Notes: generated from the letters alone by a model not told the origin. A DNA stretch of 64,000 nt from Pantoea sp. CCBC3-3-1 (GCF_007981265.1 NZ_CP034363.1:1302001-1366000), one strand, 5' to 3'; shown: positions 1-7,581, counted from the stretch's first letter. Numbers and translations are program-made.

Positions 1-1
1 G

Positions 2-472
2 GCTTCACTGCTGCTGGGCCGCGTTATTACCGGGTGGGACGAGCAGACGTGCCGGGATGCCATTCAGCACAGCTATAACGCCTGGGTGAGAGAGTTCGGT
101 ACCGGCAACAAAGAGCATCAGCAAATCATCGCCCAGTGTGAGGCGTTTCTTAACGCCAACGGCTACAGCCGGTTTGCGCCATTCCCGTATGACCCTCAAT
201 CGCTGCCTGTACGCGATATGGCGGGTTATCGTGCCAGCGGCAGCCATGACGATGATCCGATTATGTTCTACACCTTCCCGGCAACTTTTGAGCAGGAGAT
301 CGCCAGCGGATTCAATCCCAAGCAGTTTGCCCGTGTGCTGGTGGAAAGCGGGATGCTGACACCACCAGCCAGCGGCAGAGGCTACCAGAGGAAGTCACCG
401 AGGATTAACAAGCGGCAGTACAACGTCTATGTGATCCAGTACCGCCCAGAGGATGAATCAGCCGAGGAATAA
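2..472 (+). CDS. DUF927 domain protein, C-terminal part (phage/plasmid replication type)
   Basis: The reading frame is open from base 2, so the gene starts before the window; about 156 residues are visible. The segment (GWDEQTCRDAI, then a helical stretch, then RFAPF and a GYR segment) resembles the C-terminal part of DUF927 proteins, which are found in prophages and mobile elements and are linked to helicase/primase-like functions. The last part (GYQRKSPRINKRQYNVYVIQ) looks like a small beta-rich end domain. It is followed by a cluster of nine-base repeats that could be its target. Family assignment is from memory of sequence patterns; the biochemical role is inferred. Confidence 0.6.
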   Translation, partial: ASLLLGRVITGWDEQTCRDAIQHSYNAWVREFGTGNKEHQQIIAQCEAFLNANGYSRFAPFPYDPQSLPVRDMAGYRASGSHDDDPIMFYTFPATFEQEIASGFNPKQFARVLVESGMLTPPASGRGYQRKSPRINKRQYNVYVIQYRPEDESAEE

Positions 473-495
473 ATCTCACACATGAGAGAAATAAT

Positions 496-606
496 GTTGG
501 TTCAGTTGGTTCAGTTGGTTCAATTTGTAAAGGATAATGATTTTTAAGGATTTTAATTCAGAAAATGAACCAACACTGAACCAACAAACGGCTTTTTTGA
601 ACCAAC
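496..606. repeat. Iteron-like cluster A: three direct plus three inverted GTTGGTTCA
   Basis: GTTGGTTCA occurs head to tail at 496-504, 505-513 and 514-522. After 43 AT-rich bases, the reverse complement TGAACCAAC occurs at 566-574, 577-585 and 598-606, with starts 11 and 21 bases apart, close to whole turns of the helix. Six ordered sites directly after a replication-type gene look like an initiator-binding or origin region. A matching cluster lies near 10.8 kb in the opposite orientation. Function is inferred. Confidence 0.8.
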
Positions 607-735
607 AAATTTACCTGCCAGCCTGATAACGTGAGAATCTGTAGCTCATAGGCGGCCCGGAAAAGCAGCTTCTTACTGGCTGGAAGAATGTGACGGGTAC
701 GATAAACCGGTATCAGCACATCCATTAACAACCTG

Positions 736-1182
736 TTGAAATGTAAAAAATACCGTCAGGCTAGAATGATTCTTATCAAGACGAAGAGAGGGGAAGGGCT
801 CCTGGCCTATCTGGATTCGGTTGGCGTCTGGACTATTGGCGTAGGTCATACCGGTACTGTGGACGGCAAGCCGATAGCAAAAGGAATGACAATTACGCCA
901 GCGCAGTCCAACATTCTGCTGTTAAGCGATCTGGCCTGGGTAGAATCAGCCATTAATGGCAATGTGAAAGTCCCGCTGAAGCAAAACCAGTACGACGCGC
1001 TGTGCAGCTTCGTTTTCAATGTGGGGCTGACAGCCTTTGTTAACTCCACGCTGCTTAAAAAGCTCAACAGGAAGGACTACAAAGGCGCCGCTGACCAGCT
1101 CTTACAGTGGAAGCGGGCCGGTAGCATTGCGGATTTGCTTTTGCAGCGCCGTAAGCGAGAAAGGGAGCTGTTCATCACATGA
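736..1182 (+). CDS. Phage endolysin, T4-lysozyme (GH24) family, active site altered
   Basis: This is a muramidase-type endolysin that would cut peptidoglycan at host lysis. The family core is clear: AYLDSVGVWTIGVGHTG at residues 24-40, then FVFNVG and a late RRKRERELF. The start is TTG at 736 or ATG at 766. No membrane or signal-anchor segment is visible, so export would need a holin, and none is recognised here. In the family the catalytic Glu sits nine residues before the Asp (here Asp27); that position is Arg18, and a Glu lies at 20 instead. The protein may be inactive. The last codon overlaps the Rz start, as usual in lysis cassettes. Confidence 0.8.
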   Translation: MKCKKYRQARMILIKTKRGEGLLAYLDSVGVWTIGVGHTGTVDGKPIAKGMTITPAQSNILLLSDLAWVESAINGNVKVPLKQNQYDALCSFVFNVGLTAFVNSTLLKKLNRKDYKGAADQLLQWKRAGSIADLLLQRRKRERELFIT

Positions 1183-1612
1183 AAATTATCGGCTTTATCC
1201 GTAATTACTCGCACCTCATTGTGATCGGCCTGATTTGCGTTTGCCTGTGGGGGCTTAATGCTTGCAACGCCCAGCTGACGGCCACCAACGAACGGCTGGA
1301 AAAGCTCGCAAACAGCAAAGACGACCAGATTAACGATCTGCGCCCTAAAAACGATGGCCGGCATCTTCAGTAAATGACCTAGTTACAGCAGTGAATAAGC
1401 AAAACGCCGTCATGTCTCAGGTAGTCGAGCAACGGGCAGAAACAGCACAGCAAAACAGGAAGCTCCAGAGTGAAATTAAACGTTACCTTGCGGCGGACAA
1501 GTGTGCTGTTGCTCCTGTTCCCGCTGGCGCTGCTGACCGGTTGCGGGGCGCAGCAAAAAACGCTGGTAGAGTATCGGACAATCAGCCAGCCAAGTCTGCC
1601 GATACCCGCTGA
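1179..1612 (+). pseudogene. Rz inner-membrane spanin, frameshifted
   Basis: The first half (1179-1373) encodes a short N-terminal membrane anchor (HLIVIGLICVCLWGLNAC) followed by coiled coil. The frame then ends at a stop. The rest of the coiled coil continues in another frame up to 1612 (AVNKQNAVMSQVVEQRAET onward). Reading across, the sense moves from NDG to ASSVNDLVTAVNKQN near base 1359, consistent with loss of one base there. An intact product would pair with Rz1 to fuse inner and outer membranes at lysis. As it stands only a 64-residue stub is made. Confidence 0.75.
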
Positions 1613-1757
1613 GTTGACCAGCCCGATTGAAGTGCCGCTGGTGCCGGACAACATGACGTTTGGCCAGGCGGTGGAGTTATCCGCTGAACTGTACGGGCTG
1701 TTGGGGCAGGCCAACATTGACCGTGCCTCCATTAGGAAAATTGAGGGGATGAATTAA
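1470..1757 (+). CDS. Rz1-like outer-membrane spanin lipoprotein
   Basis: A 95-residue lipoprotein whose gene starts inside Rz and runs past its end, the classic nested arrangement. It has a basic N-terminus, a hydrophobic stretch and a lipobox LLTGC, so it should be lipidated and sent to the outer membrane. A proline-containing mature part follows (SLPIPAEL, SPIEVPLVPD). The Rz frameshift lies upstream of this gene and does not affect it, so Rz1 is intact although its partner is broken. Confidence 0.75.
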   Translation: MKLNVTLRRTSVLLLLFPLALLTGCGAQQKTLVEYRTISQPSLPIPAELTSPIEVPLVPDNMTFGQAVELSAELYGLLGQANIDRASIRKIEGMN

Positions 1758-1773
1758 ACCCCTCAGTATTAAA

Positions 1774-1980
1774 TTATTTATTGCGATGAATCCGGCCCAG
1801 AGCCTTTAACGCAACAATTTTAACCTCGTTGTAAGGGTTGTGGCTTAGATCAAGCAATTTTCTAAGCACTTCTGTGGTTGGCTTTCCACTTTCGCCAAGG
1901 GCATAGGCTGCGGAAATTTTGATATCAATATGTGGGTCATCGCATGCGTCTAAGAGACATCTGGTTACTTCAGAATTCAT
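1774..1980 (-). CDS. Small HEAT-repeat-like protein
   Basis: A 68-residue protein with a strong ribosome site (AAGGAGGT) seven bases before its ATG. It contains two short helical repeats with the pattern D..D.KI.AAYALGESG and EVKIVALKALGRI, typical of HEAT/armadillo repeats that serve in protein-protein contact. It lies on the opposite strand just after the lysis genes, a usual place for phage cargo. No catalytic motif is visible. Its partner is unknown. Confidence 0.55.
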   Translation of the reverse strand: MNSEVTRCLLDACDDPHIDIKISAAYALGESGKPTTEVLRKLLDLSHNPYNEVKIVALKALGRIHRNK

Positions 1981-2164
1981 AAAACCTCCTTATCAAGAAA
2001 GAATACTTATACATCTAGGATTAATCCTAACCAAGTTTTTTTTACCTCTACCCTCTGGCAATGGATAACGGTTAGTCACGTTGTGAGGTGTCACGAAGCT
2101 GGTCATGCAAAAATTGCATAGTAATGCATGCTGATGGCAAGCCTGTAACAAGAAGGCAAATAAA

Positions 2165-2629
2165 TTACAACATATGCCCTTGGTTTTTTTCGATAGCGGC
2201 CTCAGCATTAGCTGTATTTAAGGCTTGTCGCAGAGCTATCAATTTATTGAGTTCTTTTATAAGATCGCTCACTTCGTAAGTGGTGTTGTCGGTACCAATT
2301 TTGATAGATGTATAAGAGTTAGGAATTGAAGAAGTTGCATTAATTGCAACAAACCCATGTGAAAGGTGGTTTCTCAAATCTCGATAATTGGAGAGTCTAT
2401 TCAGAAGATCATGATAAGCCTTGTGTGTTGGATAAGAAATATCCAATGCAGTTTGGAGCTTGCTGATTTTATTGAAAAATGTATCACTCATCCATGTGGA
2501 AGATAACTGTCTACCTGTAAAAATAGGGTAGGTGGCAGTGATTCCAAATTCAATCTCTCCACAAATGAGTATAAACTTTCCAATAGTTAAAGCTATTTCC
2601 TCGAAAGATGGATTTGTGTAATTGCTCAT
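2165..2629 (-). CDS. Unknown cargo protein with HEPN-like RNxxxH motif
   Basis: A 154-residue, AT-rich gene with a good ribosome site (AAGGAG) before ATG at 2629. I do not recognise the family. The most telling feature is RDLRNHLSHG at residues 83-92, which contains Arg86-Asn87-x3-His91, the pattern seen in many HEPN ribonucleases, with predicted helices on both sides. Similar strings also occur in non-nuclease proteins. Base composition is poorer in GC than the neighbours, suggesting acquired cargo, perhaps defensive. Function is open. Confidence 0.45.
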   Translation of the reverse strand: MSNYTNPSFEEIALTIGKFILICGEIEFGITATYPIFTGRQLSSTWMSDTFFNKISKLQTALDISYPTHKAYHDLLNRLSNYRDLRNHLSHGFVAINATSSIPNSYTSIKIGTDNTTYEVSDLIKELNKLIALRQALNTANAEAAIEKNQGHML

Positions 2630-2857
2630 AAATTCTCCTTTTCTGAAAGCTGTAATCAGTTATCGGCAACATTACCTGAAACATTAGTAAGGCTTGTTAT
2701 TTCATAAGTACAGGATGAAAAATGGCGACCACCAAAAAAATGGCCGCCTTTCTGATTATCTACCAGAGGTGGCTGCTGCCATCTGTTCACTGCTTGCCGG
2801 GGGTGAAAGCCTACATGTTCTCGTATCGTGCTCCAACTAGACGACGATTGCTGAGAT

Positions 2858-2893
2858 CATCAAAAGGCGCATTTACGAGTGCGCCTGATGATG
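2858..2893 (+). repeat. 36-bp hairpin repeat, copy 1
   Basis: CATCA-nn-AGGCGCA-TTTACGAG-TGCGCC-tga-TGATG: an outer and an inner stem closing on an eight-base loop. The same element recurs at 4013 and 7388, always on the plus strand and always beside a small cargo gene. In one frame it encodes the end of a peptide (RRIYECA then stop), so it may be the shared 3' end of a lost phage gene. Confidence 0.7.
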
Positions 2894-2968
2894 GGGTAAA
2901 AATAAAAAGTTCATCGATTCACTGTCGTGATAGCAGGATAGGTACCTCATAAACATGAGGATTTATCT

Positions 2969-3163
2969 ATGAAAACGACTCCACACTACTGCCGAACCCG
3001 GGAATTACCGATTACTATCATCACAGTGTCAGAACCAGTTTCTGGCATTGGCGAGCTGGGTTATTTGAGCAAACAATTCGCCTGCAGCAGTCAGAAAGAT
3101 TGCGAATTCCGCTATGATCCCAAAGTATGTTTTTTACGACATTTGCAAATATTTACGAAGTAA
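2969..3163 (+). CDS. Small hypothetical ORF (64 codons)
   Basis: ATG at 2969 follows a possible ribosome site (GAGGA, ten bases upstream), and the frame runs to a stop just before an intrinsic terminator. The predicted product has no recognisable domain, signal or membrane segment. It fits the repeat-gene-terminator layout of neighbouring cargo units, which is the main support for it being real. Confidence 0.3.
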   Translation: MKTTPHYCRTRELPITIITVSEPVSGIGELGYLSKQFACSSQKDCEFRYDPKVCFLRHLQIFTK

Positions 3164-3167
3164 TGCT

Positions 3168-3193
3168 AAGCCGCCTCCGGGCGGTTTTTTTAT
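3168..3193 (+). terminator. Intrinsic terminator, GCCGCC-TCCG-GGCGG type
   Basis: A GC-rich stem (CCGCC/GGCGG) followed by a run of seven T. Nearly the same terminator is repeated at 4750, suggesting that cargo units share flanking sequence. Confidence 0.7.
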
Positions 3194-3300
3194 TAGCGAA
3201 ACTATCCTTAAAGTTTTAAGATAATTTGACGTATATAACTATATAGAAATCTGCATTTTGCGATAGTTCCTCACTGCTAGCGTTGGCTGAAGGTAATGAA

Positions 3301-3855
3301 ATGAAAATATTTTCCGCGCTAATGGCTGTTATGGCTTTAGCTGGTTGTTCACATGAGCAGGTGATTTATCATCGTGATGACTACTATGACCGCAACATTG
3401 ACTCTATATCCATATTCAACTCAGCCACCTTGCAGGATGCACAGGCAAAGGCTAACAGGTTTTGTAATGCGAAAGCATTTGCTATTCCTGAGCTTAGAGA
3501 AAAGGATTTACAGCGCCTACAAGCGGAAAAGGATTATTTGAAGGTGGAGCCAGCGGCTTATCACTTTGTGTGTAAGGAAATGGAAGCAATGTTCGTGAGA
3601 GGACGTTATGGCGATAAAACATCGCAAGCGCGTTATGAACAGCTTTCAAAGGCTCAGAGCGATGAAGCGACGAGACAGGGTGCAGAAGATTATAAGCGCC
3701 TTAAGCAAGCTGCCAGGGCCCCAGGATATTTCTCATCTACGGAAAAGCTACCGGACGGCTCGATCATGACGCGCTCATGGGGTAACGGCGTAATCTGTGA
3801 GTCATTCTATAGCGAGACCGGCGGTTACACCTCCTGTGATGACGTCGATGAATAA
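3301..3855 (+). CDS. Putative lipoprotein, prophage cargo
   Basis: ATG at 3301 follows GAAGG at good distance; an upstream in-frame start at 3283 is less likely because it would disturb the signal peptide. The N-terminus MKIFSALMAVMALAGC is a lipoprotein signal with lipobox LAGC. The mature protein (about 170 residues) is mixed charged and helical, with a C-terminal part holding two cysteines (GVICESFY, YTSCDDVDE) that could form a disulfide. Family not recognised. Prophage lipoproteins of this kind can alter the host surface, for example in superinfection exclusion, but nothing here proves that. Confidence 0.6.
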   Translation: MKIFSALMAVMALAGCSHEQVIYHRDDYYDRNIDSISIFNSATLQDAQAKANRFCNAKAFAIPELREKDLQRLQAEKDYLKVEPAAYHFVCKEMEAMFVRGRYGDKTSQARYEQLSKAQSDEATRQGAEDYKRLKQAARAPGYFSSTEKLPDGSIMTRSWGNGVICESFYSETGGYTSCDDVDE

Positions 3856-3953
3856 TCACCAGCTTCAGCACCCACTCGCTCGCCTCCAAGCGGTCTTTTT
3901 ATTGGAACAATCATGATCAAAACCCCGAATGCTCCGGTAATCGGGGCGAAGTC

Positions 3954-4046
3954 ATGCAGTGGTGTCTGGCTGCCTGCCGACTGCCGAAAGAACAGAGACT
4001 GACTGCGGATGTCATCACAAGGCGCATTTACGAATGCGCCCGATGA
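3954..4046 (+). pseudogene. 3' remnant of a phage gene ending in ITRRIYECAR
   Basis: From ATG at 3954 a 30-residue frame reads MQWCLAACRLPKEQRLTADV then ITRRIYECAR and stop. The related ends IIKRRIYECA (near 2858) and ITRRIYECV (near 7388) show that the same gene tail is present three times without its body. It looks like the scar of a phage gene repeatedly cut by insertion of cargo, or of recombination at a shared sequence. Confidence 0.4.
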
Positions 4047-4048
4047 TG
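4013..4048 (+). repeat. 36-bp hairpin repeat, copy 2
   Basis: Same element as at 2858, with three substitutions; the inner GGCGCA/TGCGCC stem is intact. It lies about 160 bases before the next cargo gene. Confidence 0.7.
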
Positions 4049-4208
4049 CGTCCAGCTTCGGAATTACTGACTTCGCTGAGCAAGATTATTTCACTGACAG
4101 AAGCAGAGCTGAACTCGTTGGAATGCAAGTGTCAGGGTTGTAGCAGTACTTATAAATTGGTGTTTGCAGTAAAATGTGAGTTCACGAGTATTACTCAGGA
4201 ACTCAATA

Positions 4209-4748
4209 ATGGATGCTGATCTAACTTCTTTTGAAACCATGATTGCCACACAAGAAACAGCAAAATGGACTTTTTGGATGATGTTTGCGACTTGGTTTGC
4301 GGGAGCTGCGACCTTTATGGCCGTTGTCACTTCTCTGTATATTGCAAATAGAAAACCGGTCCCTAAATTCGTAGTTTCGCAATCAGTAGGGCTTATTGCT
4401 CCAAATGGACAGTGCTTTCAGGCAATAATGATTGACGTAGCTAATGTAGGCCTCACTCCCATTATGATAAGTTCGATAACCTGGGAGTTCGGGGGAAGAG
4501 ATCAAATCTTTAACCTTTTCCCAAGTCCATATTCTACGAAATTGCCAAAGAAGATTGAGCATGGCGAGTCTGCGCTTTTTATCATTGAAACACCGGATTT
4601 TAATAAGTTTTTGAAAGAATTGAAGAATGATATAGCTAAAGCGCATGGTGACGTAAATAAGCTTTGTATTTCTGTGCGCCTGGCTACTCAACATAAGAAG
4701 AAATTTAAAGTTGATAAAGGCTTCCTCGAAACTCTTAAAAGCGTTTAG
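4209..4748 (+). CDS. Hypothetical membrane-anchored protein, prophage cargo
   Basis: The start chosen is ATG at 4209, preceded by CAGGA; a start at 4176 has no ribosome site. The 179-residue product has one or two N-terminal membrane helices (WTFWMMFATWFAGAATFMAVVTSLYI) and a soluble domain of alternating beta and helix. The soluble part has no motif I recognise. The gene is AT-rich against its neighbours and sits between a 36-bp repeat and its own terminator, which suggests an independently acquired unit. Confidence 0.55.
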   Translation: MDADLTSFETMIATQETAKWTFWMMFATWFAGAATFMAVVTSLYIANRKPVPKFVVSQSVGLIAPNGQCFQAIMIDVANVGLTPIMISSITWEFGGRDQIFNLFPSPYSTKLPKKIEHGESALFIIETPDFNKFLKELKNDIAKAHGDVNKLCISVRLATQHKKKFKVDKGFLETLKSV

Positions 4749-4749
4749 C

Positions 4750-4773
4750 GAACCGCCTCCGGGCGGTTTTTTA
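4750..4773 (+). terminator. Intrinsic terminator
   Basis: AACCGCC-TCC-GGGCGGTT stem followed by six T, two bases after the stop of the cargo gene. Nearly identical to the terminator at 3168; a degenerate relative (CGCCTCCAAGCGGTCTTTTT) follows the lipoprotein gene near 3881. Confidence 0.8.
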
Positions 4774-4787
4774 TTGGAGTGAGCAGC

Positions 4788-5141
4788 ATGCCATCAGCTA
4801 TCCCTAGCGCATGTCGTAAGCTCAGCTGCTGTAAGACGACAATCGATCGCTCCGGTTACTGTGATGACCACCGCAATGAAGGCTGGCAGCAGCATCAGCG
4901 TGGACAGAGCAGACACCAGAGAGGATACGGCAGTAAGTGGGACATTATCCGCGCCCGTATCCTGAAACGTGACCGGCACATCTGCCAGCAATGCCTGAAG
5001 AACGGTAAGCCTGTACCTGCATCCACCGTTGACCACATCAAACCTAAAGCCCATGGCGGGACAGACGACGACAGCAACCTGCAATCGTTGTGCTGGGCAT
5101 GCCATAAGGCTAAGACGGCGAAAGAAAAATCCAGAACTTAG
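4788..5141 (+). CDS. Phage HNH endonuclease
   Basis: ATG at 4788 follows GGAG at good spacing. The 117-residue protein has cysteine pairs near the N-terminus (CRKLSCC, YCDDH) and an HNH core: CQQCLKNG, then VDHIKPKAHGG, then NLQSLCWACHKAK. HNH enzymes in this position, just before cos and the small terminase, help terminase cut DNA during packaging in many tailed phages. The frame looks intact, although the terminase gene beside it is truncated. Confidence 0.85.
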   Translation: MPSAIPSACRKLSCCKTTIDRSGYCDDHRNEGWQQHQRGQSRHQRGYGSKWDIIRARILKRDRHICQQCLKNGKPVPASTVDHIKPKAHGGTDDDSNLQSLCWACHKAKTAKEKSRT

Positions 5142-5202
5142 CTATTTTATTTTTTTAAAAACTCACAGACGATAACTCCCTTATTAAACAAAGGAGAAAG
5201 CT

Positions 5203-5547
5203 ATGAGTTTACAACGAGGTGAAGCATCTGCATTTATGACCAAGATGGTTAACGATACAGCGAGCTATGTAACCCTGATAGCAGCCATGACATTTATAGT
5301 CATCCTGACTGATAAGCGTGGCTATCCTGGAGCAGGGAAAGTAATGGCCGTAATTTATGGAGTAAGCGCGATAATAATGCTCGGGTATTGGATATCTAAT
5401 GTGCTGGACCAATGTCGACGCTTTAAAAATCCTAGGAAAGGTTTTATGCCGGGATTTCATGCATCAATAATCGCTTTTGTAACCATCATTAGTTGTATCA
5501 GCGCATTGGTAATTACTGTCGTCACTTTAACCCAAACTTTGAAGTAA
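5203..5547 (+). CDS. Small membrane protein, three predicted helices
   Basis: ATG at 5203 follows AAAGGAGAAAG. The 114-residue product has hydrophobic segments at about residues 20-35, 47-65 and 85-108, with charged loops between. It is unlike holins I know in lacking a charged C-terminal tail and in its distance from the endolysin. It splits the HNH gene from the terminase remnant, a place where cargo is unusual. No function can be assigned. Confidence 0.5.
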   Translation: MSLQRGEASAFMTKMVNDTASYVTLIAAMTFIVILTDKRGYPGAGKVMAVIYGVSAIIMLGYWISNVLDQCRRFKNPRKGFMPGFHASIIAFVTIISCISALVITVVTLTQTLK

Positions 5548-5550
5548 CGG

Positions 5551-5640
5551 GTAGGGCGGGTCAAGAGTTCAGAGCCTGCGCCACAAAGGACCGCCGCCTA
5601 AGTTTTTCTCGCATCGCCGCAGGTTAGAAAACTTTTTTAT
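5551..5640 (+). other. Candidate phage cos (packaging) region
   Basis: Between the HNH gene and the terminase small subunit lies a GC-rich stretch with GGGCGGG near its start, ACCGCCGCC in the middle and CGCCGCAGGTTAG before an AT-rich tail. This position and composition match the packaging-start region of HNH/P27-terminase phages. No cut site can be proven from sequence alone. Confidence 0.35.
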
Positions 5641-5678
5641 GGGTACCCCCAACGTACCCTCTCAGTGGAGTTTCCCCC

Positions 5679-5801
5679 ATGTCAGGACCACCGAAAACCC
5701 CGTCACACTTGGTTTTGGTGAGGGGGAACCCATCCAAGCGCCCGGTAAACGAGAGCGAGCCTAAGCCAGAGAAAGGGGTACCTAATAATTCAGGGTACTG
5801 A
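5679..5801 (+). pseudogene. Terminase small subunit, P27 family, truncated
   Basis: MSGPPKTPSHLVLVRGNPSK followed by RPVNESEPKPEKG is the characteristic start of P27-family small terminase, which recognises phage DNA for packaging. The frame stops after 40 residues instead of the usual 150 or so, and no continuation is seen downstream, where AT-rich sequence begins. The break looks like a deletion or replacement rather than a point mutation. Confidence 0.75.
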
Positions 5802-5900
5802 ACAAAAATTCGTATAAAAACATTTCATAAATAGCAACAAAAAAATCATTATCCCAATATATGAAATGACTTGCTCTATTACCGCCCAGGAGAATTTATA

Positions 5901-6083
5901 GTGATCCAGACAACCGTGAAACCTGTCCTTATCCGCACTGAACAAATCGAAGCCCTGCGCAAAATTCAGGAGCAGGAACGCGCCAAATCGTCTTTAGGCA
6001 TCGCGCCGACTATCCACGTCATAGCTCGCGGCCTGTTAGATAAAGCGCTCACTCAGCTGGGTCAGGAGTCACAATCCTATTGA
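5901..6083 (+). CDS. Small phage protein of unknown function
   Basis: GTG at 5901 follows AGGAG; an upstream ATG in frame is less well placed. The 60-residue product begins MIQTTVKPVLIRTEQIEALR and is mostly helical. Similar small proteins precede DUF5681 genes in enterobacterial prophages, to my recollection, so it is probably a true phage gene. The role is unknown. Confidence 0.5.
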   Translation: MIQTTVKPVLIRTEQIEALRKIQEQERAKSSLGIAPTIHVIARGLLDKALTQLGQESQSY

Positions 6084-6133
6084 GTTTGGTCAAGGTGAAA
6101 CGGGTATGAGAAATAGCGCAAGGTGGCAGAAAG

Positions 6134-6568
6134 ATGCCTGACAGCACGAAAGAACAGGCCAGCCGTGACAAAGGTGGCAAATGGAAGAAAGGCGCATCGG
6201 GTAATCCCGGCGGGCGAAGCAGTAAAGCGGCTGAACTAAGGCGCGCGCTGGAAGGCGGCGCTGATGATGCCGTTAAAACCATTTTGTAAGCGGCTAAAGA
6301 AGGCGATATGGCTGCCTGCCGCCTCATCCTAGACAGAGTAGTGCCACCGAGTAAGCCGGTTTATCAGCCTGTTTCTTTCGAATTGGACGATAGCGATTTA
6401 CCAGCAGCGGCCCGCTCTGTGGTCAAAGCAATTGCCGCGGGAGAACTGCCGGCCGACCAGGGGAAAATGATTCTGGATGGCCTGGCGAACGTGGCGAAGA
6501 TTATCGAAATCACTGAGCTGGCTGAGCGTGTCGCTGAGCTGGAGAAAACTCAGGGGGGCGGACAATAA
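6134..6568 (+). pseudogene. DUF5681-like phage protein with internal stop
   Basis: From ATG at 6134 the frame encodes the typical start KGGKWKKGASGNPGGRSSKA of DUF5681 proteins. It is then interrupted by TAA at 6287-6289 and continues in the same frame (AAKEGDMAACRLILDRVVPP onward) to 6568. One substitution would restore a 144-residue protein. These proteins lie near terminase genes in phages; their job is not known. The downstream half ends in a coiled coil (ELAERVAELEKT). Confidence 0.7.
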
Positions 6569-6782
6569 GCCTGTTACGGCGAATCGAAGCACTGGAGGCC
6601 ACTATCGGCGCTCAAACCACCAGCAGCGGCCCCGATGAAATCTGGCTGATTGGCGTCAGCCCTGATGGTTCCGCCAGTGTGGTGGCGGCTGGGTGAAGGA
6701 TAAAGGGCTTTTCCGCAACGCCACGGCTGAAGAAGCACAGCGCCATAATGAGCTTACTCAAAAGGGTGATCATCATGGGTAG
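6565..6782 (+). pseudogene. Small phage protein, frameshifted and without a start codon
   Basis: The frame overlaps the end of the previous gene and would begin at ATA (6565), not a normal start. It reads SLLRRIEALEATIGAQTTSS, then PDEIWLIGVSPDGSASVVA. Near base 6688 it moves to another frame (WVKDKGLFRNATAEEAQRH onward) that ends at 6782. Both a lost start and a one-base frameshift argue that it is dead. Confidence 0.55.
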
Positions 6783-6996
6783 TCTGCTGGCACAACTAAA
6801 CCGGCTGGAAAAGGCCATGACGCCGAAAGATGGTGATATGCAGGTAATTTCTGCCTTGATGGATGAGTTAGCAGGCAATGCCCCTTCAGGAGCGTATGAG
6901 AAGGCCATAGAGCGCCTGTCACTGCGCGGGCATAGCTTTCCGCAGTCCTCAGAATTGAGGGCGTTGCTGGTGGGTGACGGCAGCGAAAAGACATAG
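6775..6996 (+). CDS. Small phage protein of unknown function
   Basis: ATG at 6775 follows AAGGGTG; an ATG at 6748 is also in frame. The 73-residue product is helical (LLAQLNRLEKAM, then VISALMDELAG), with no catalytic motif. It overlaps the end of the broken gene before it, as in a tightly packed phage operon. The frame is intact. Confidence 0.5.
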   Translation: MGSLLAQLNRLEKAMTPKDGDMQVISALMDELAGNAPSGAYEKAIERLSLRGHSFPQSSELRALLVGDGSEKT

Positions 6997-7074
6997 CGAG
7001 ATCGGCACTTGGGTTCGCACTCCTTGCCCTACCCCATGGATACCTGACAAAAGTTAACTTTGAGGCGTAATGAG

Positions 7075-7386
7075 ATGGACAGCAGAGCGGCATAGCTAAA
7101 GAAGCTGAAAGCCTACCACCAGCGTCAGAGAGAGCGCTTTGACCGCTGGCAGGCGTCAGGGTATCGACACGAGTTAAAGCCCGTCCATGAGCCGATGCCT
7201 GAAGAATTGCGCCATATCCCATGCGCAGCCAAAACCCGAGCCGGAACACCATGCAAGCGTACTGACATCAACAGCAATGGGCGCTGCAAGTATCATGGTG
7301 GCCACAGTACGGGAGCAATAACTGCAGAGGGTAAAGCCCGTCAGCTGGAAGGCTATCGGCGTTGGCAGCGAGAAAAGGGAGCGTGA
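7075..7386 (+). pseudogene. HGGxSTG-motif phage protein, early amber codon
   Basis: A frame from ATG at 7075 meets TAG at 7093-7095 after six codons and then stays open to 7386. The downstream part has CAAKTRAGTPCKR and CKYHGGHSTG, the mark of the HGGxSTG family of small phage proteins, with cysteine and histidine placed as if to bind zinc. Translation could restart at ATG 7195 and make a 63-residue product holding the whole motif, so partial function is possible. Confidence 0.6.
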
Positions 7387-7387
7387 C

Positions 7388-7423
7388 CATCACAAGGCGC
7401 ATTTACGAGTGCGTCTGATGATG
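7388..7423 (+). repeat. 36-bp hairpin repeat, copy 3
   Basis: Same element as at 2858 and 4013, with one mismatch in the inner stem (GGCGCA against TGCGTC). It begins two bases after the stop of the HGGxSTG gene. Confidence 0.7.
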
Positions 7424-7443
7424 ATCGGATAGATTCAGCGCCC

Positions 7444-7581
7444 CTATTTATCCTTCAACGCTTTAACGATAAGTAAAACCAGGCTCAAAATTTGCACGAC
7501 ATAGTCCAATTTCTTTTCCGGCATGACAAGGGAAAAAAGCATGAACAAAAGGACTAAAGCTAATGTGTTAAGAGATTTCAT
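7444..7581 (-). CDS. 45-residue membrane protein
   Basis: ATG at 7581 on the minus strand follows GGAGCAGGAA. The product MKSLNTLALVLLFMLFSLVM, then a short charged turn (PEKKLD) and a second hydrophobic stretch (VVQILSLVLLIVKAL), looks like a two-helix inner-membrane hairpin. It lies just after the third 36-bp repeat. No family is recognised; size and shape would fit a small holin-like or toxin-like protein, but that is a guess. Confidence 0.45.
   Translation of the reverse strand: MKSLNTLALVLLFMLFSLVMPEKKLDYVVQILSLVLLIVKALKDK

Noticed and set aside
2722..2952. 76-codon ORF on the plus strand
   Set aside because: It is an alternative frame of phage remnant sequence running through the 36-bp repeat; no ribosome site and no recognisable product.
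5641..5665. Attachment site at the GGGTACCCCC palindrome
   Set aside because: It lies between the HNH gene and the terminase remnant, where packaging sequence is expected, and no second copy is seen in the window.
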